Shown: one piece after another, positions 1-5,636 of the stretch
Position numbering within the stretch: position 1 is the stretch's first letter
Layout of the letters: each line of letters opens with the position of its first letter
DNA from: Ignavibacteria bacterium
Lineage (GTDB): Bacteria; Bacteroidota; Ignavibacteria; Ignavibacteriales; Melioribacteraceae
DNA: 11,329 nt
Reading direction: 5' to 3'
Assembly: GCA_027347805.1 (NCBI GenBank)
Contig: DAIEQP010000003.1
Coordinates: 1-11,329 of the forward strand
The notes under the pieces: generated by a model
What the model was told of the DNA's origin: nothing
The model's database searches: none
Seen by the model: only the letters and a program-made list of their open reading frames with translations
Program-made: the position numbers and the translations under genes

Positions 1-797
1 CATGTTGTATCGAGAGAGAGGTGTTCAGTCATCCAGACTTCTTTTCCTTTCAATACCGCCAGCGGGTAAGGCGCAATTCCTCCGCCGTAAATATGCCCGC
101 CTACAATTGAAACATTGTTTGATGCGGCCTGATCGGAAAGAACAGCATCAGAAATTGTGTGATTGAAATCTGACACTTCGGGCATAATTATTTTTGTCCC
201 GATTGAAGAAGCGTTATCCTGAATGAATTTAAGCATCTGTAAATAATTCCAGCTGCATGATTCATAAGTAACACTCACATCCGGTTCATTCTGAATTGAT
301 ACAGCATAAATTGGAACGCCGAAGCCATTCATGTAATTGACGAATGATTTTAAATGCGCCGCATAATTCTGATAATTGTTTGCATTAAGAATTCCGCCTA
401 CAATATTATTGCTGCTTTTCATCCATGCGGGGGGTGTCCATGGGGAAGCAATTACTGTTGCCCCGAGTGAAATTGCTTTTTGAGCTGTTGGAACTTCAAG
501 ACCGAATTCGTTTGAATCGTAAGAAACCCGAATGCGAAGAATTGATAAACCGATTTGTCCTGTACCGGTGCCGAATGCTTTGTTAACCTGGTCGGTTGTC
601 ATATCGGGAATCCATCCGGGCATATTCACGCCGCCGAATCCTCTTATTAACTGCTGCTGCTGATCGAGATAAATCATTGCGGCTTTAGGAATAACTTCTT
701 CCGGTTCTACACTGCTCTCATCAACTTTGCAGCCGGATATTGTGAAAACCAGAAACAGTAAAAGAGGAATAATAAATTTGTGTTTCGATTCAGTCAT
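1..797 (-). CDS. GH30-family glycoside hydrolase (xylanase-like), lipoprotein, 3' end beyond window
   Basis: The first 265 residues are in the window; the rest lies off the left edge. Residues 1-22 form a lipoprotein signal peptide (positive start, LLLFLVF core, then Ile-Ser-Gly-Cys with Cys23), so the enzyme is probably exported and lipid-anchored. The catalytic TIM barrel starts near residue 40. Visible GH30 hallmarks are RGFGG (52-56), SPWTPPAWMK (118-127), SIQNEPD (167-173) with the likely acid/base Glu171, GGHIYGGG (233-240) and VWMTEH (254-259) with the likely nucleophile Glu258. The pattern best fits GH30 glucuronoxylanases of the XynC type, but other GH30 activities (glucosidase, fucosidase-like, endo-1,6-glucanase) cannot be excluded without the C-terminal half. 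The ATG at 797 is preceded directly by an in-frame TGA and has a GAGG Shine-Dalgarno at 804-807, so the start is firm. The product probably cleaves plant xylan outside the cell. Confidence 0.88.
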   Translation of the reverse strand, partial: MTESKHKFIIPLLLFLVFTISGCKVDESSVEPEEVIPKAAMIYLDQQQQLIRGFGGVNMPGWIPDMTTDQVNKAFGTGTGQIGLSILRIRVSYDSNEFGLEVPTAQKAISLGATVIASPWTPPAWMKSSNNIVGGILNANNYQNYAAHLKSFVNYMNGFGVPIYAVSIQNEPDVSVTYESCSWNYLQMLKFIQDNASSIGTKIIMPEVSDFNHTISDAVLSDQAASNNVSIVGGHIYGGGIAPYPLAVLKGKEVWMTEHLSLDTT

Positions 798-889
798 TCA
801 AAGCCTCGAACAAATTTTTAATCATCACGGGATCTCATATAACTATTACAATCAAACAACTCTTATCCCTAACGAAAATTATTCTTTTA

Positions 890-1366
890 CTATTTCTTTT
901 TCTGCTGCCTGATTAATTTTTTCAATTGGTTTTCATGTCTTATCGGATGCATTACGGCATGTTCAAGCATTGCATCGATGCAATAATTAACGCCCCAGTT
1001 TGACTTGTATGTCGGCTCATGAAATTTTTCTTCAGGAATATCTGCAAGCTGTCCATTCCATTTAGAGAGAACATGATTAATATATTTTTCAGCTTCCTTA
1101 TTAATTTTAGCAACTTCAGGAGGGGCTTCAATTCCGGGATCGGGCAGTTCCAGTTTTGCACAGATCCAGGTAATGTATCGTCCGCTTGCGCGAAGAACAT
1201 GAAAGAGAAGTGTTTCGAGTGATTTGTAATCTTCATCGCTTGTTTTAGGAAGTTTAATTTTGTTTTTCTTTGCAGTTAGCCAGACTTTGTAGAATTGTCT
1301 CAGGTGTTTTTTCTGAAGTTCGATTAAGGATCTGGCGCCGGTATACTTGTACTGTACTTCTTTCAT
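890..1366 (-). CDS. DinB/YfiT-like four-helix-bundle protein, putative metal-dependent enzyme
   Basis: A 158-residue protein resembling the DinB/YfiT superfamily. These are four-helix bundles that often bind a divalent metal through three histidines and include thiol-dependent transferases (bacillithiol or mycothiol type), although many members have no known function. The candidate ligands are His56 in LLFHVLRASGRY (helix 2) and His136 with His140 or His144 in the run LEHAVMHPIRH (helix 4), which gives the HxxxH spacing of the family. No signal peptide is present, so it is probably cytoplasmic. The reading frame is open 20 codons further upstream to an ATG at 1426, but I chose the ATG at 1366 because AAGGA lies five bases before it. 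The upstream extension would also run through a palindromic non-coding stretch. The substrate is unknown. Family membership is moderately secure; an actual enzymatic role is inference. Confidence 0.75.
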   Translation of the reverse strand: MKEVQYKYTGARSLIELQKKHLRQFYKVWLTAKKNKIKLPKTSDEDYKSLETLLFHVLRASGRYITWICAKLELPDPGIEAPPEVAKINKEAEKYINHVLSKWNGQLADIPEEKFHEPTYKSNWGVNYCIDAMLEHAVMHPIRHENQLKKLIRQQKKK

Positions 1367-1371
1367 AATAA

Positions 1372-1376
1372 TCCTT
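1372..1376 (-). promoter_or_regulatory. Ribosome binding site deciding the DinB-like start
   Basis: On the minus strand the sequence reads AAGGA, then TTATT, then ATG. This strong Shine-Dalgarno with a five-base spacer supports the start at 1366 over the longer in-frame ATG at 1426. Confidence 0.75.
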
Positions 1377-1384
1377 TCAGTTTT

Positions 1385-1485
1385 ACGGCTAAAGCCGTGT
1401 ATGTATTTGCTGTTTCTTCTGTTCACCGTGATAAACCTGGTGTTAGCGTATCTTATATTAAAATATATCTCCCGGCAGCAGCCGG
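1385..1485. repeat. Cluster of three short palindromes between the YacP-like and DinB-like genes
   Basis: The gap of about 125 bp holds three hairpin-forming sequences. The first, at 1385-1398, is a perfect ACGGCT/AGCCGT inverted repeat with a two-base AA centre. The second, at 1424-1442, is an imperfect 7-bp stem (one G-U pair and one mismatch) around an ATAAA loop. The third, at 1472-1485, is a perfect CCGGC/GCCGG stem around AGCA and lies just after the YacP-like stop codon. Their GC content stands out from the AT-rich surroundings. They resemble REP-type intergenic palindromes, which in many bacteria are dispersed with a RAYT transposase, but no transposase gene is in the window and the copy number cannot be judged. 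The third could also act as a weak terminator for the YacP-like gene, although only a mixed A/T run follows it. Confidence 0.5.
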
Positions 1486-1491
1486 AAAAAA

Positions 1492-1950
1492 TTATTCATC
1501 AACAAACAGTTTGAGAAAAAGGTCTTTATCTTTTTCGAGCGATTTAACTTTTTCCTGCTCAATATTTTTTTCACCCGACTTTTCAATTTCCCTGTAGAAC
1601 TCCTCAGACCTGATTACTGTGCAGCTGTTTACCTTTCCGTAATTCATCAAGCTGTGATCCGAAGTTATCAGCGTTATAAGTTTCGGGTTCTTTGATTCAT
1701 CTATTTCTTTACGAATATAATAATCGGAAGTTTTGTTTTGGGAGTATACTATTTTTCCCTTTGACAGATTCAGTGGAGCGGAAGAAAATCCATCCAGATG
1801 AAGAGTTAATTTTATTTTTTTACCGGCAAGGGCAGAGTTAAGAAAACTAACCAGTCCCTCCCTGCTTGACTGCCTATCCTTCTTCTGCATCTGCTGAAGA
1901 GATTTAATTTTGCCGATTAGATTATTTCCATCAATAATATAATGATTCAT
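1492..1950 (-). CDS. YacP/Rae1-like NYN-domain endoribonuclease
   Basis: A 152-residue single-domain protein of the NYN (PIN-like) nuclease fold, YacP branch. The best-studied member, Bacillus subtilis YacP/Rae1, is a ribosome-associated mRNA endoribonuclease. The N-terminal strand YIIDGNNLIG (4-13) carries the hallmark Asp7 followed by Asn-Asn. Other likely acidic active-site positions are Asp53 (HLDGF), Asp76 in the YSQNKTSDYYI segment (69-79), which matches the family's SxxxTADxxI-like element, and Asp98 in LITSDHS (94-100). The C-terminal 40 residues are charged and helical (Lys/Glu-rich). Length is close to that of Rae1 (about 170 aa). The start is fixed by the first strand, which begins within three residues of Met1. 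No Shine-Dalgarno is visible, and a terminator ends 14 bases upstream. A cytoplasmic RNA-processing role is inferred from family; the target is unknown. Confidence 0.82.
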   Translation of the reverse strand: MNHYIIDGNNLIGKIKSLQQMQKKDRQSSREGLVSFLNSALAGKKIKLTLHLDGFSSAPLNLSKGKIVYSQNKTSDYYIRKEIDESKNPKLITLITSDHSLMNYGKVNSCTVIRSEEFYREIEKSGEKNIEQEKVKSLEKDKDLFLKLFVDE

Positions 1951-1964
1951 TTTATGAAAGTATC

Positions 1965-1997
1965 AAAAAACAAAGCCTATGAAATCTCATAGGCTTT
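1965..1997 (-). terminator. Strong rho-independent terminator of the IMPDH/GMPR-like gene
   Basis: A perfect 11-bp stem (1972-1982 pairing with 1987-1997, core AGCCTATGA/TCATAGGCT) encloses a four-base loop. On the minus strand it is followed by TTG-TTTTTT (through 1965). It lies just after the stop codon of the 2009-3025 gene. On the plus strand it is followed by TTTTATATAA, so it could work both ways, but no plus-strand gene ends here. Confidence 0.88.
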
Positions 1998-2008
1998 TAT
2001 ATAATAAT

Positions 2009-3025
2009 TTATTTTTTAGGCAGCCGTTCTAAATAACTGCTTGTACTTAAAATTGCAAAATGATCTTTGTTTCTTAAATCATCAATCGATTCGCAGTTCA
2101 AATAACTCATTGAACTCTTAACGCCGTCGCTTATTGCATTAATAACATTGCGGACTGGGCCCTTGTAAGGAACCATTGTTTCTTCCCCTTCAATAAATTC
2201 TCCTTTCATTTTAACACCGAATGATGCAGAGCCGCGGTATTTTTTCCAGAGCTGATCGCTGTACTTAATTACTTCGCCCGGCGTTTCTTTAGTTCCCGCA
2301 AGCATTCTTCCAAGCATTACAATATCTGCACCGGCTGAAATTGCTTTTGCTACATCACCGGGGGATTTAACACCGCCATCGGCAATTAAAGCAATATTTA
2401 ATTTTTGTTTCTTGCGTGTAAAATAGACATCGAGCAGTGAGGATACCTGTCCGATTCCAATTCCTGTCTGAACTGAAGTTGTACACATACTTCCGCCGCC
2501 GATTCCGATTCTTACAGCATCTGCGCCTGCATTAACCAATTGTTTGAGTGTTGCCCCGCTGGCAATGTTGCCCAGAATGACTTTAACATCATATTTCTTT
2601 TTAATTTCTTCGCATTTATTAAGAACATGTGCGTTGCTGGCATTTGCAGTATCAATGCATACAAGCATTTTCTTTTCAGCTATTTTTTCAAGCAGTTCAT
2701 CTTCTGCAGTTAAACTGACCGAAACAGCCTGTATTCCCTTGCTTGATTCCTCATCAGAAAACATCTGCTTAAGCGATGAATCAAAACGGTTCACAATTCC
2801 TATACATCCAAGTGAATTTAATTCGCGCGCCATATCAATACCGCATACAGAATCCATAGGACTCGCAATAACAGGCACGCTCATTTCGATTCCGAGAAAA
2901 GTTGATTTTATGTTTACTTCGGTTCTGCTGCGGACCTGCGAAATTTCAGTTGGTATTAAACTTATATCATCATACGTAAGTGAAAGCGAATGTTCGTTAA
3001 GATCTTTCTTGCTGTAAATTTTCAT
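2009..3025 (-). CDS. CBS-less IMP dehydrogenase/GMP reductase family protein, probably GMP reductase
   Basis: A 338-residue TIM-barrel enzyme of purine nucleotide interconversion. It carries the family signature VRIGIGGGSMCTT (171-183) with catalytic Cys181. It also has TYDDISLIP (17-25), ASPMDS (54-59), the IMP/GMP ribose-phosphate site IADGG (214-218), MLGRMLAG (237-244) and YRGSAS (263-268). There is no CBS pair, and its length matches GMP reductases (about 345 aa) rather than IMPDH (about 490). The segment CIDTANASNAH (123-133) and PGDVAKAISAGADIVMLG (222-239) resemble GMP reductase. Only about 10 residues separate YRGSAS from EGEETMVPYKG, so the mobile flap with the Arg-Tyr dyad that IMPDH needs for E-XMP hydrolysis is absent. 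I therefore favour GMP reductase (GMP + NADPH to IMP + ammonia). An AGGA ribosome site precedes the ATG, and the gene ends at a strong terminator. Confidence 0.82.
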   Translation of the reverse strand: MKIYSKKDLNEHSLSLTYDDISLIPTEISQVRSRTEVNIKSTFLGIEMSVPVIASPMDSVCGIDMARELNSLGCIGIVNRFDSSLKQMFSDEESSKGIQAVSVSLTAEDELLEKIAEKKMLVCIDTANASNAHVLNKCEEIKKKYDVKVILGNIASGATLKQLVNAGADAVRIGIGGGSMCTTSVQTGIGIGQVSSLLDVYFTRKKQKLNIALIADGGVKSPGDVAKAISAGADIVMLGRMLAGTKETPGEVIKYSDQLWKKYRGSASFGVKMKGEFIEGEETMVPYKGPVRNVINAISDGVKSSMSYLNCESIDDLRNKDHFAILSTSSYLERLPKK

Positions 3026-3031
3026 AATGAT

Positions 3032-3035
3032 TCCT
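3032..3035 (-). promoter_or_regulatory. Ribosome binding site of the IMPDH/GMPR-like gene
   Basis: On the minus strand AGGA is followed by ATCATT and ATG, a good Shine-Dalgarno with a six-base spacer, which supports the start at 3025. Confidence 0.7.
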
Positions 3036-3159
3036 GTAAATGATTTTCCGGCTTGGAAAATAAGTTATGATTTAATACTGATCAAATATTATGGATAATT
3101 CTTTTAACGATTGTTAAGAAATTGCAGTCCCGCAATTCAGCCGGATGATGTAAAATATT

Positions 3160-3190
3160 TTTGTTACTCAAATCCTTTTTTCTAACTTGC
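3160..3190 (+). promoter_or_regulatory. Candidate Bacteroidota-type promoter of the POT transporter
   Basis: TTTG (3160-3163) is followed 19 bases later by TAACTTGC (3183-3190), which partly fits the Bacteroidota sigma pattern TTTG-N19/20-TAnnTTTG. The predicted start of transcription would lie about 15 bases before the ATG at 3213, leaving a short leader with GGA as its only Shine-Dalgarno-like core. The -7 box is an imperfect match, so this is a suggestion. Confidence 0.35.
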
Positions 3191-3212
3191 ACAAAATTAT
3201 TCCGGATTATTA

Positions 3213-4559
3213 ATGACAAACCCTAATGCAGAAGTAAAAAAGACGAGCTGGAAATTTCCGAAGGATTTCTGGATTGCAAATGTAATGGAGTTATGTGAAC
3301 GCGCAGCATATTACAGTTTTTTTATTGTGCTTACATTGTATTTAACAAATATAGTCGGGTTTTCAGATAAGGCAACCGGAATAATTGCCGGAATATTTTA
3401 CGCCGGAATATTTTTCCTTACACCGTTTATGGTAGCCGCGGCTGATAAAATCGGTTTCAGAAAAGGAATGCTCACAACTTTTTCACTGCTTACAATCGGA
3501 TATCTTTTCCTTGCAATGTTCCACTCAAAAGCTGTTGTTCTTTTTTTCCTTCTGATTGTAATGATCTGCGCATCGTTCATTAAGCCATTGATTACAGGCA
3601 CTGTCGCAAAAACAACAAACGAAGATAACCGGGCGCGCGGCTATTCTTTATTTTACTGGGTTGTCAATATTGGCTCATTCAGCGGAAAAACATTCGTGCC
3701 TTATATCCGTCAGGGATTCGGGTTAGATAATGTCTATTATTTTTCATCATTCATGGCACTGCTTGCACTTGTATTTGCTTTCTTTTTTTATAATCCGCAA
3801 AAGTTTGACGGCGAAAAAAAATCTGTCAGGCAGATTGCAGATACATTAATCAAAGTTGTTAAAACACCAAGATTAATTTTTCTTATTCTTATTGTTTCAG
3901 GATTCTGGATTACACAGGGACAGCTTTATGCATCAATGCCGAAGTATGTAATAAGGTTATTGGGTGAACAGGCAAAACCTGAATGGCTGGCAAATGTTAA
4001 CCCTCTTGCAGTTGTATTGTTTGTTGTTTTAATAACACAGCTGATGAGAAAAAGAAAAGCTATCTCTTCGATTCTTGTCGGGATGATCCTGATGCCTTTT
4101 TCGGCATTTGCGATGTCTTTAAGTGTTCCTCTTCAAAAAGCAGTCGGGAATTCTATTTCTATTCTTGGAATGTTTGACATGCATCCGCTTACATTAATGA
4201 TGATAATCGGTATCAGCATCCAGGGACTTGCAGAATGTTTTATATCACCACGTTACCTTGAATATTTTTCACTTCAGGCACCAAAGGGTGAAGAAGGAAT
4301 TTATCTGGGATTCAGCCACTTATATAATTTTGTTTCAGCGCTGGCCGGATTTATAATTAGCGGTTTTCTACTTGATGCCTACTGCCCGGATCCAAAAACT
4401 TTACCTGCAGGTTTAACAGAAATTCAGCGCGCAGCTTATTATGAAAACGCACATGCAATCTGGTACTATTTTCTGGCAATCGGGTTTGCCGCAGTAATTG
4501 CCCTGGTAATATTTAAGTCAGTTACAGAAAGAATAGACAGAAAAAAAGCAGCCGTTTAA
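3213..4559 (+). CDS. POT/PTR2-family proton-coupled transporter (MFS), probably oligopeptide
   Basis: A 448-residue polytopic inner-membrane protein with roughly 12 hydrophobic helices (for example 31-50, 57-76, 88-103, 107-130, 170-193, 221-240, 264-278, 284-302, 326-346, 366-387 and 413-435). It has the POT proton-coupling motif ExxER (Glu26, Glu29, Arg30) followed by AAYYS, where most family members have FxYY. Other POT hallmarks are an MFS motif A-like loop DKIGFRKG (78-85), Lys124 in FIKPLITG (TM4), FYWVVNIGS (147-155), and Glu341 with Ser345-Pro346 in LAECFISP (TM10), followed by YLEYFSLQAPKG. Presence of the key Glu/Lys residues argues for active proton-driven uptake. Di- or tripeptides are the usual substrates, but the altered first motif leaves other small solutes possible. 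It is the only plus-strand gene, and its TAA abuts the stop codon of the convergent amidase gene. Confidence 0.85.
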   Translation: MTNPNAEVKKTSWKFPKDFWIANVMELCERAAYYSFFIVLTLYLTNIVGFSDKATGIIAGIFYAGIFFLTPFMVAAADKIGFRKGMLTTFSLLTIGYLFLAMFHSKAVVLFFLLIVMICASFIKPLITGTVAKTTNEDNRARGYSLFYWVVNIGSFSGKTFVPYIRQGFGLDNVYYFSSFMALLALVFAFFFYNPQKFDGEKKSVRQIADTLIKVVKTPRLIFLILIVSGFWITQGQLYASMPKYVIRLLGEQAKPEWLANVNPLAVVLFVVLITQLMRKRKAISSILVGMILMPFSAFAMSLSVPLQKAVGNSISILGMFDMHPLTLMMIIGISIQGLAECFISPRYLEYFSLQAPKGEEGIYLGFSHLYNFVSALAGFIISGFLLDAYCPDPKTLPAGLTEIQRAAYYENAHAIWYYFLAIGFAAVIALVIFKSVTERIDRKKAAV

Positions 4560-5636
4560 TTATTCAGTAACTGATATTGATCCGTCATTACTGATCTTGA
4601 TTATTCTTCTGAATGGGAGAGAATTATTTCCGTTTTTGTTTGCTGCATTAATTTTAACAGGATATTCTCCGGGCACAACTTCTGTTAAATTAACAGACAC
4701 AAAATTTTTCTCTTTATCAAACAGGAAGTCTCTCTCTTCCTTGTTGAAATAAAATCTCACAGAATGTTTATCAATACCTGCTGAGTCGTTAACAGCGAAA
4801 CACAGCTTCAAATTATTTTCTTTATAACCGGTGCTGTCGGGAATCAATTCGATTTTTGGAATTCCTGCTTTAAAATATCTGGCAATACCCCTGAAAATTC
4901 CCCATGCCTGAATACTGTTAAACTCTTCGTTGTTTAATCTCAGTTCCTCGTATCTGCTAGTGTGAAAAGCGCCTTCAATTAGAATCGCGGGAATTTTTGT
5001 TTTCCGCAGTACTGAAAATCCTTCGCCGGGATAAATATTATAATCGGAATAGGAGCCGTCGAAAGAACCAAGTCCTGTGGGATTTCCCATAACATAAGAA
5101 AGATCGCGGGCAACGTAACGGGCCATATCGCGGTTGCAAGGCTCAAATTCATAATTAACTTCTTTTGCGTGATAATAAACCGAAGTATAGTTAGTAAATA
5201 TATCTTCAGATTTACCCGGTGCATTATGATGAATGCTGATAAAAATATCCGCGCCGCTGTTGTTTGCAAGTTCCGATCGATAACCTAATTGAACTGTTGT
5301 ATCTTTATCGCGGGAAATAAAAACTGTGCAGCCTGCTTTTTCAAAATATGATTTCAGATTCAATGCCACTCTAAGGTTTACATCTGCTTCAATTACATCA
5401 CCCTTGGGATTTTTATTGCGCCTGTCTTCCCCACCGTGCCCGGGATCCAGAAATATTTTTTTCCCGGATAAGTATTTGGAATAACTTAAAATTGTTTTTG
5501 TGCGGATTGAATCCGGCTGCCAGTCGCCGGGGATTTCGTATAACGGCGGATTAAAAATTGTAGTTGTTGAACAAGCTGTAAATATTAAAAATAGTGCCGA
5601 TATGAAAACACTTTTTACATAATTAGTTTTATGCAT
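4560..5636 (-). CDS. N-acetylmuramoyl-L-alanine amidase (Amidase_3), secreted lipoprotein
   Basis: A 358-residue zinc amidase that would cut the bond between N-acetylmuramic acid and L-alanine in peptidoglycan. Residues 1-21 form a signal peptide ending Phe-Thr-Ala-Cys, with Cys22 as probable lipid-anchor site (Phe at -3 is unusual for a lipobox). The Amidase_3 domain spans about 57-255. Likely Zn ligands are His67 in IFLDPGHGGED, Glu83 in DVIEADVNLRVA and His136 in IFISIHHNA. The catalytic Glu221 sits in AILIEGAFHTS. Residues from about 260 to the end look like a small beta-sandwich (Ig/FnIII-like) domain of unknown role. I chose ATG 5636 because GGAAGGA lies five bases before it and it gives a compact signal peptide; the upstream in-frame ATG at 5663 has no ribosome site. 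The gene overlaps the upstream helicase gene by 22 bp, so the two are probably translationally coupled. Confidence 0.88.
   Translation of the reverse strand: MHKTNYVKSVFISALFLIFTACSTTTIFNPPLYEIPGDWQPDSIRTKTILSYSKYLSGKKIFLDPGHGGEDRRNKNPKGDVIEADVNLRVALNLKSYFEKAGCTVFISRDKDTTVQLGYRSELANNSGADIFISIHHNAPGKSEDIFTNYTSVYYHAKEVNYEFEPCNRDMARYVARDLSYVMGNPTGLGSFDGSYSDYNIYPGEGFSVLRKTKIPAILIEGAFHTSRYEELRLNNEEFNSIQAWGIFRGIARYFKAGIPKIELIPDSTGYKENNLKLCFAVNDSAGIDKHSVRFYFNKEERDFLFDKEKNFVSVNLTEVVPGEYPVKINAANKNGNNSLPFRRIIKISNDGSISVTE

Larger units (their letters stand above)
3026..3212. other. Divergent intergenic region with three inverted repeats
   Basis: This 187-bp spacer separates the divergently transcribed purine enzyme and POT transporter and must hold both promoters. 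It contains a perfect ATTTTCC/GGAAAAT hairpin (3043-3061), which on the minus strand falls in the leader of the purine enzyme 17 bases before its start. It also contains a bulged palindrome centred on TTAAC-GATT-GTTAA (3099-3120) and an AATTGC/GCAATT inverted repeat with a six-base loop (3120-3137). These could be operator or leader structures. I could not recognise a known riboswitch, and no ORF of note lies here. Confidence 0.5.

Noticed and set aside
727..912. Plus-strand 61-codon open frame overlapping the GH30 start and its upstream region
   Set aside because: It overlaps the GH30 signal peptide antisense and the DinB-like gene end, and has no recognisable domain or ribosome site.
952..1236. 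Minus-strand 94-codon frame inside the DinB-like gene
   Set aside because: It is an alternative frame of a better-supported gene and has no family resemblance.
1385..1398. ACGGCT/AGCCGT hairpin as an intrinsic terminator
   Set aside because: There is no T-tract after it on either strand (AAAAC on minus, GTATG on plus), so a repeat or leader structure is more likely.
1367..1426. Twenty-residue N-terminal extension of the DinB-like protein starting at ATG 1426
   Set aside because: It runs through a palindromic intergenic stretch, and a strong AAGGA site marks the start at 1366.
2544..3017. Plus-strand 157-codon open frame opposite the purine enzyme
   Set aside because: It is antisense to a well-supported IMPDH/GMPR-family gene. 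Its Ser/Leu-rich translation matches no family and looks like a codon-bias shadow.
3026..3212. Purine or guanidine riboswitch upstream of the purine enzyme
   Set aside because: The hairpins are short and simple, and I could not find the conserved junction sequences of known purine-type aptamers.
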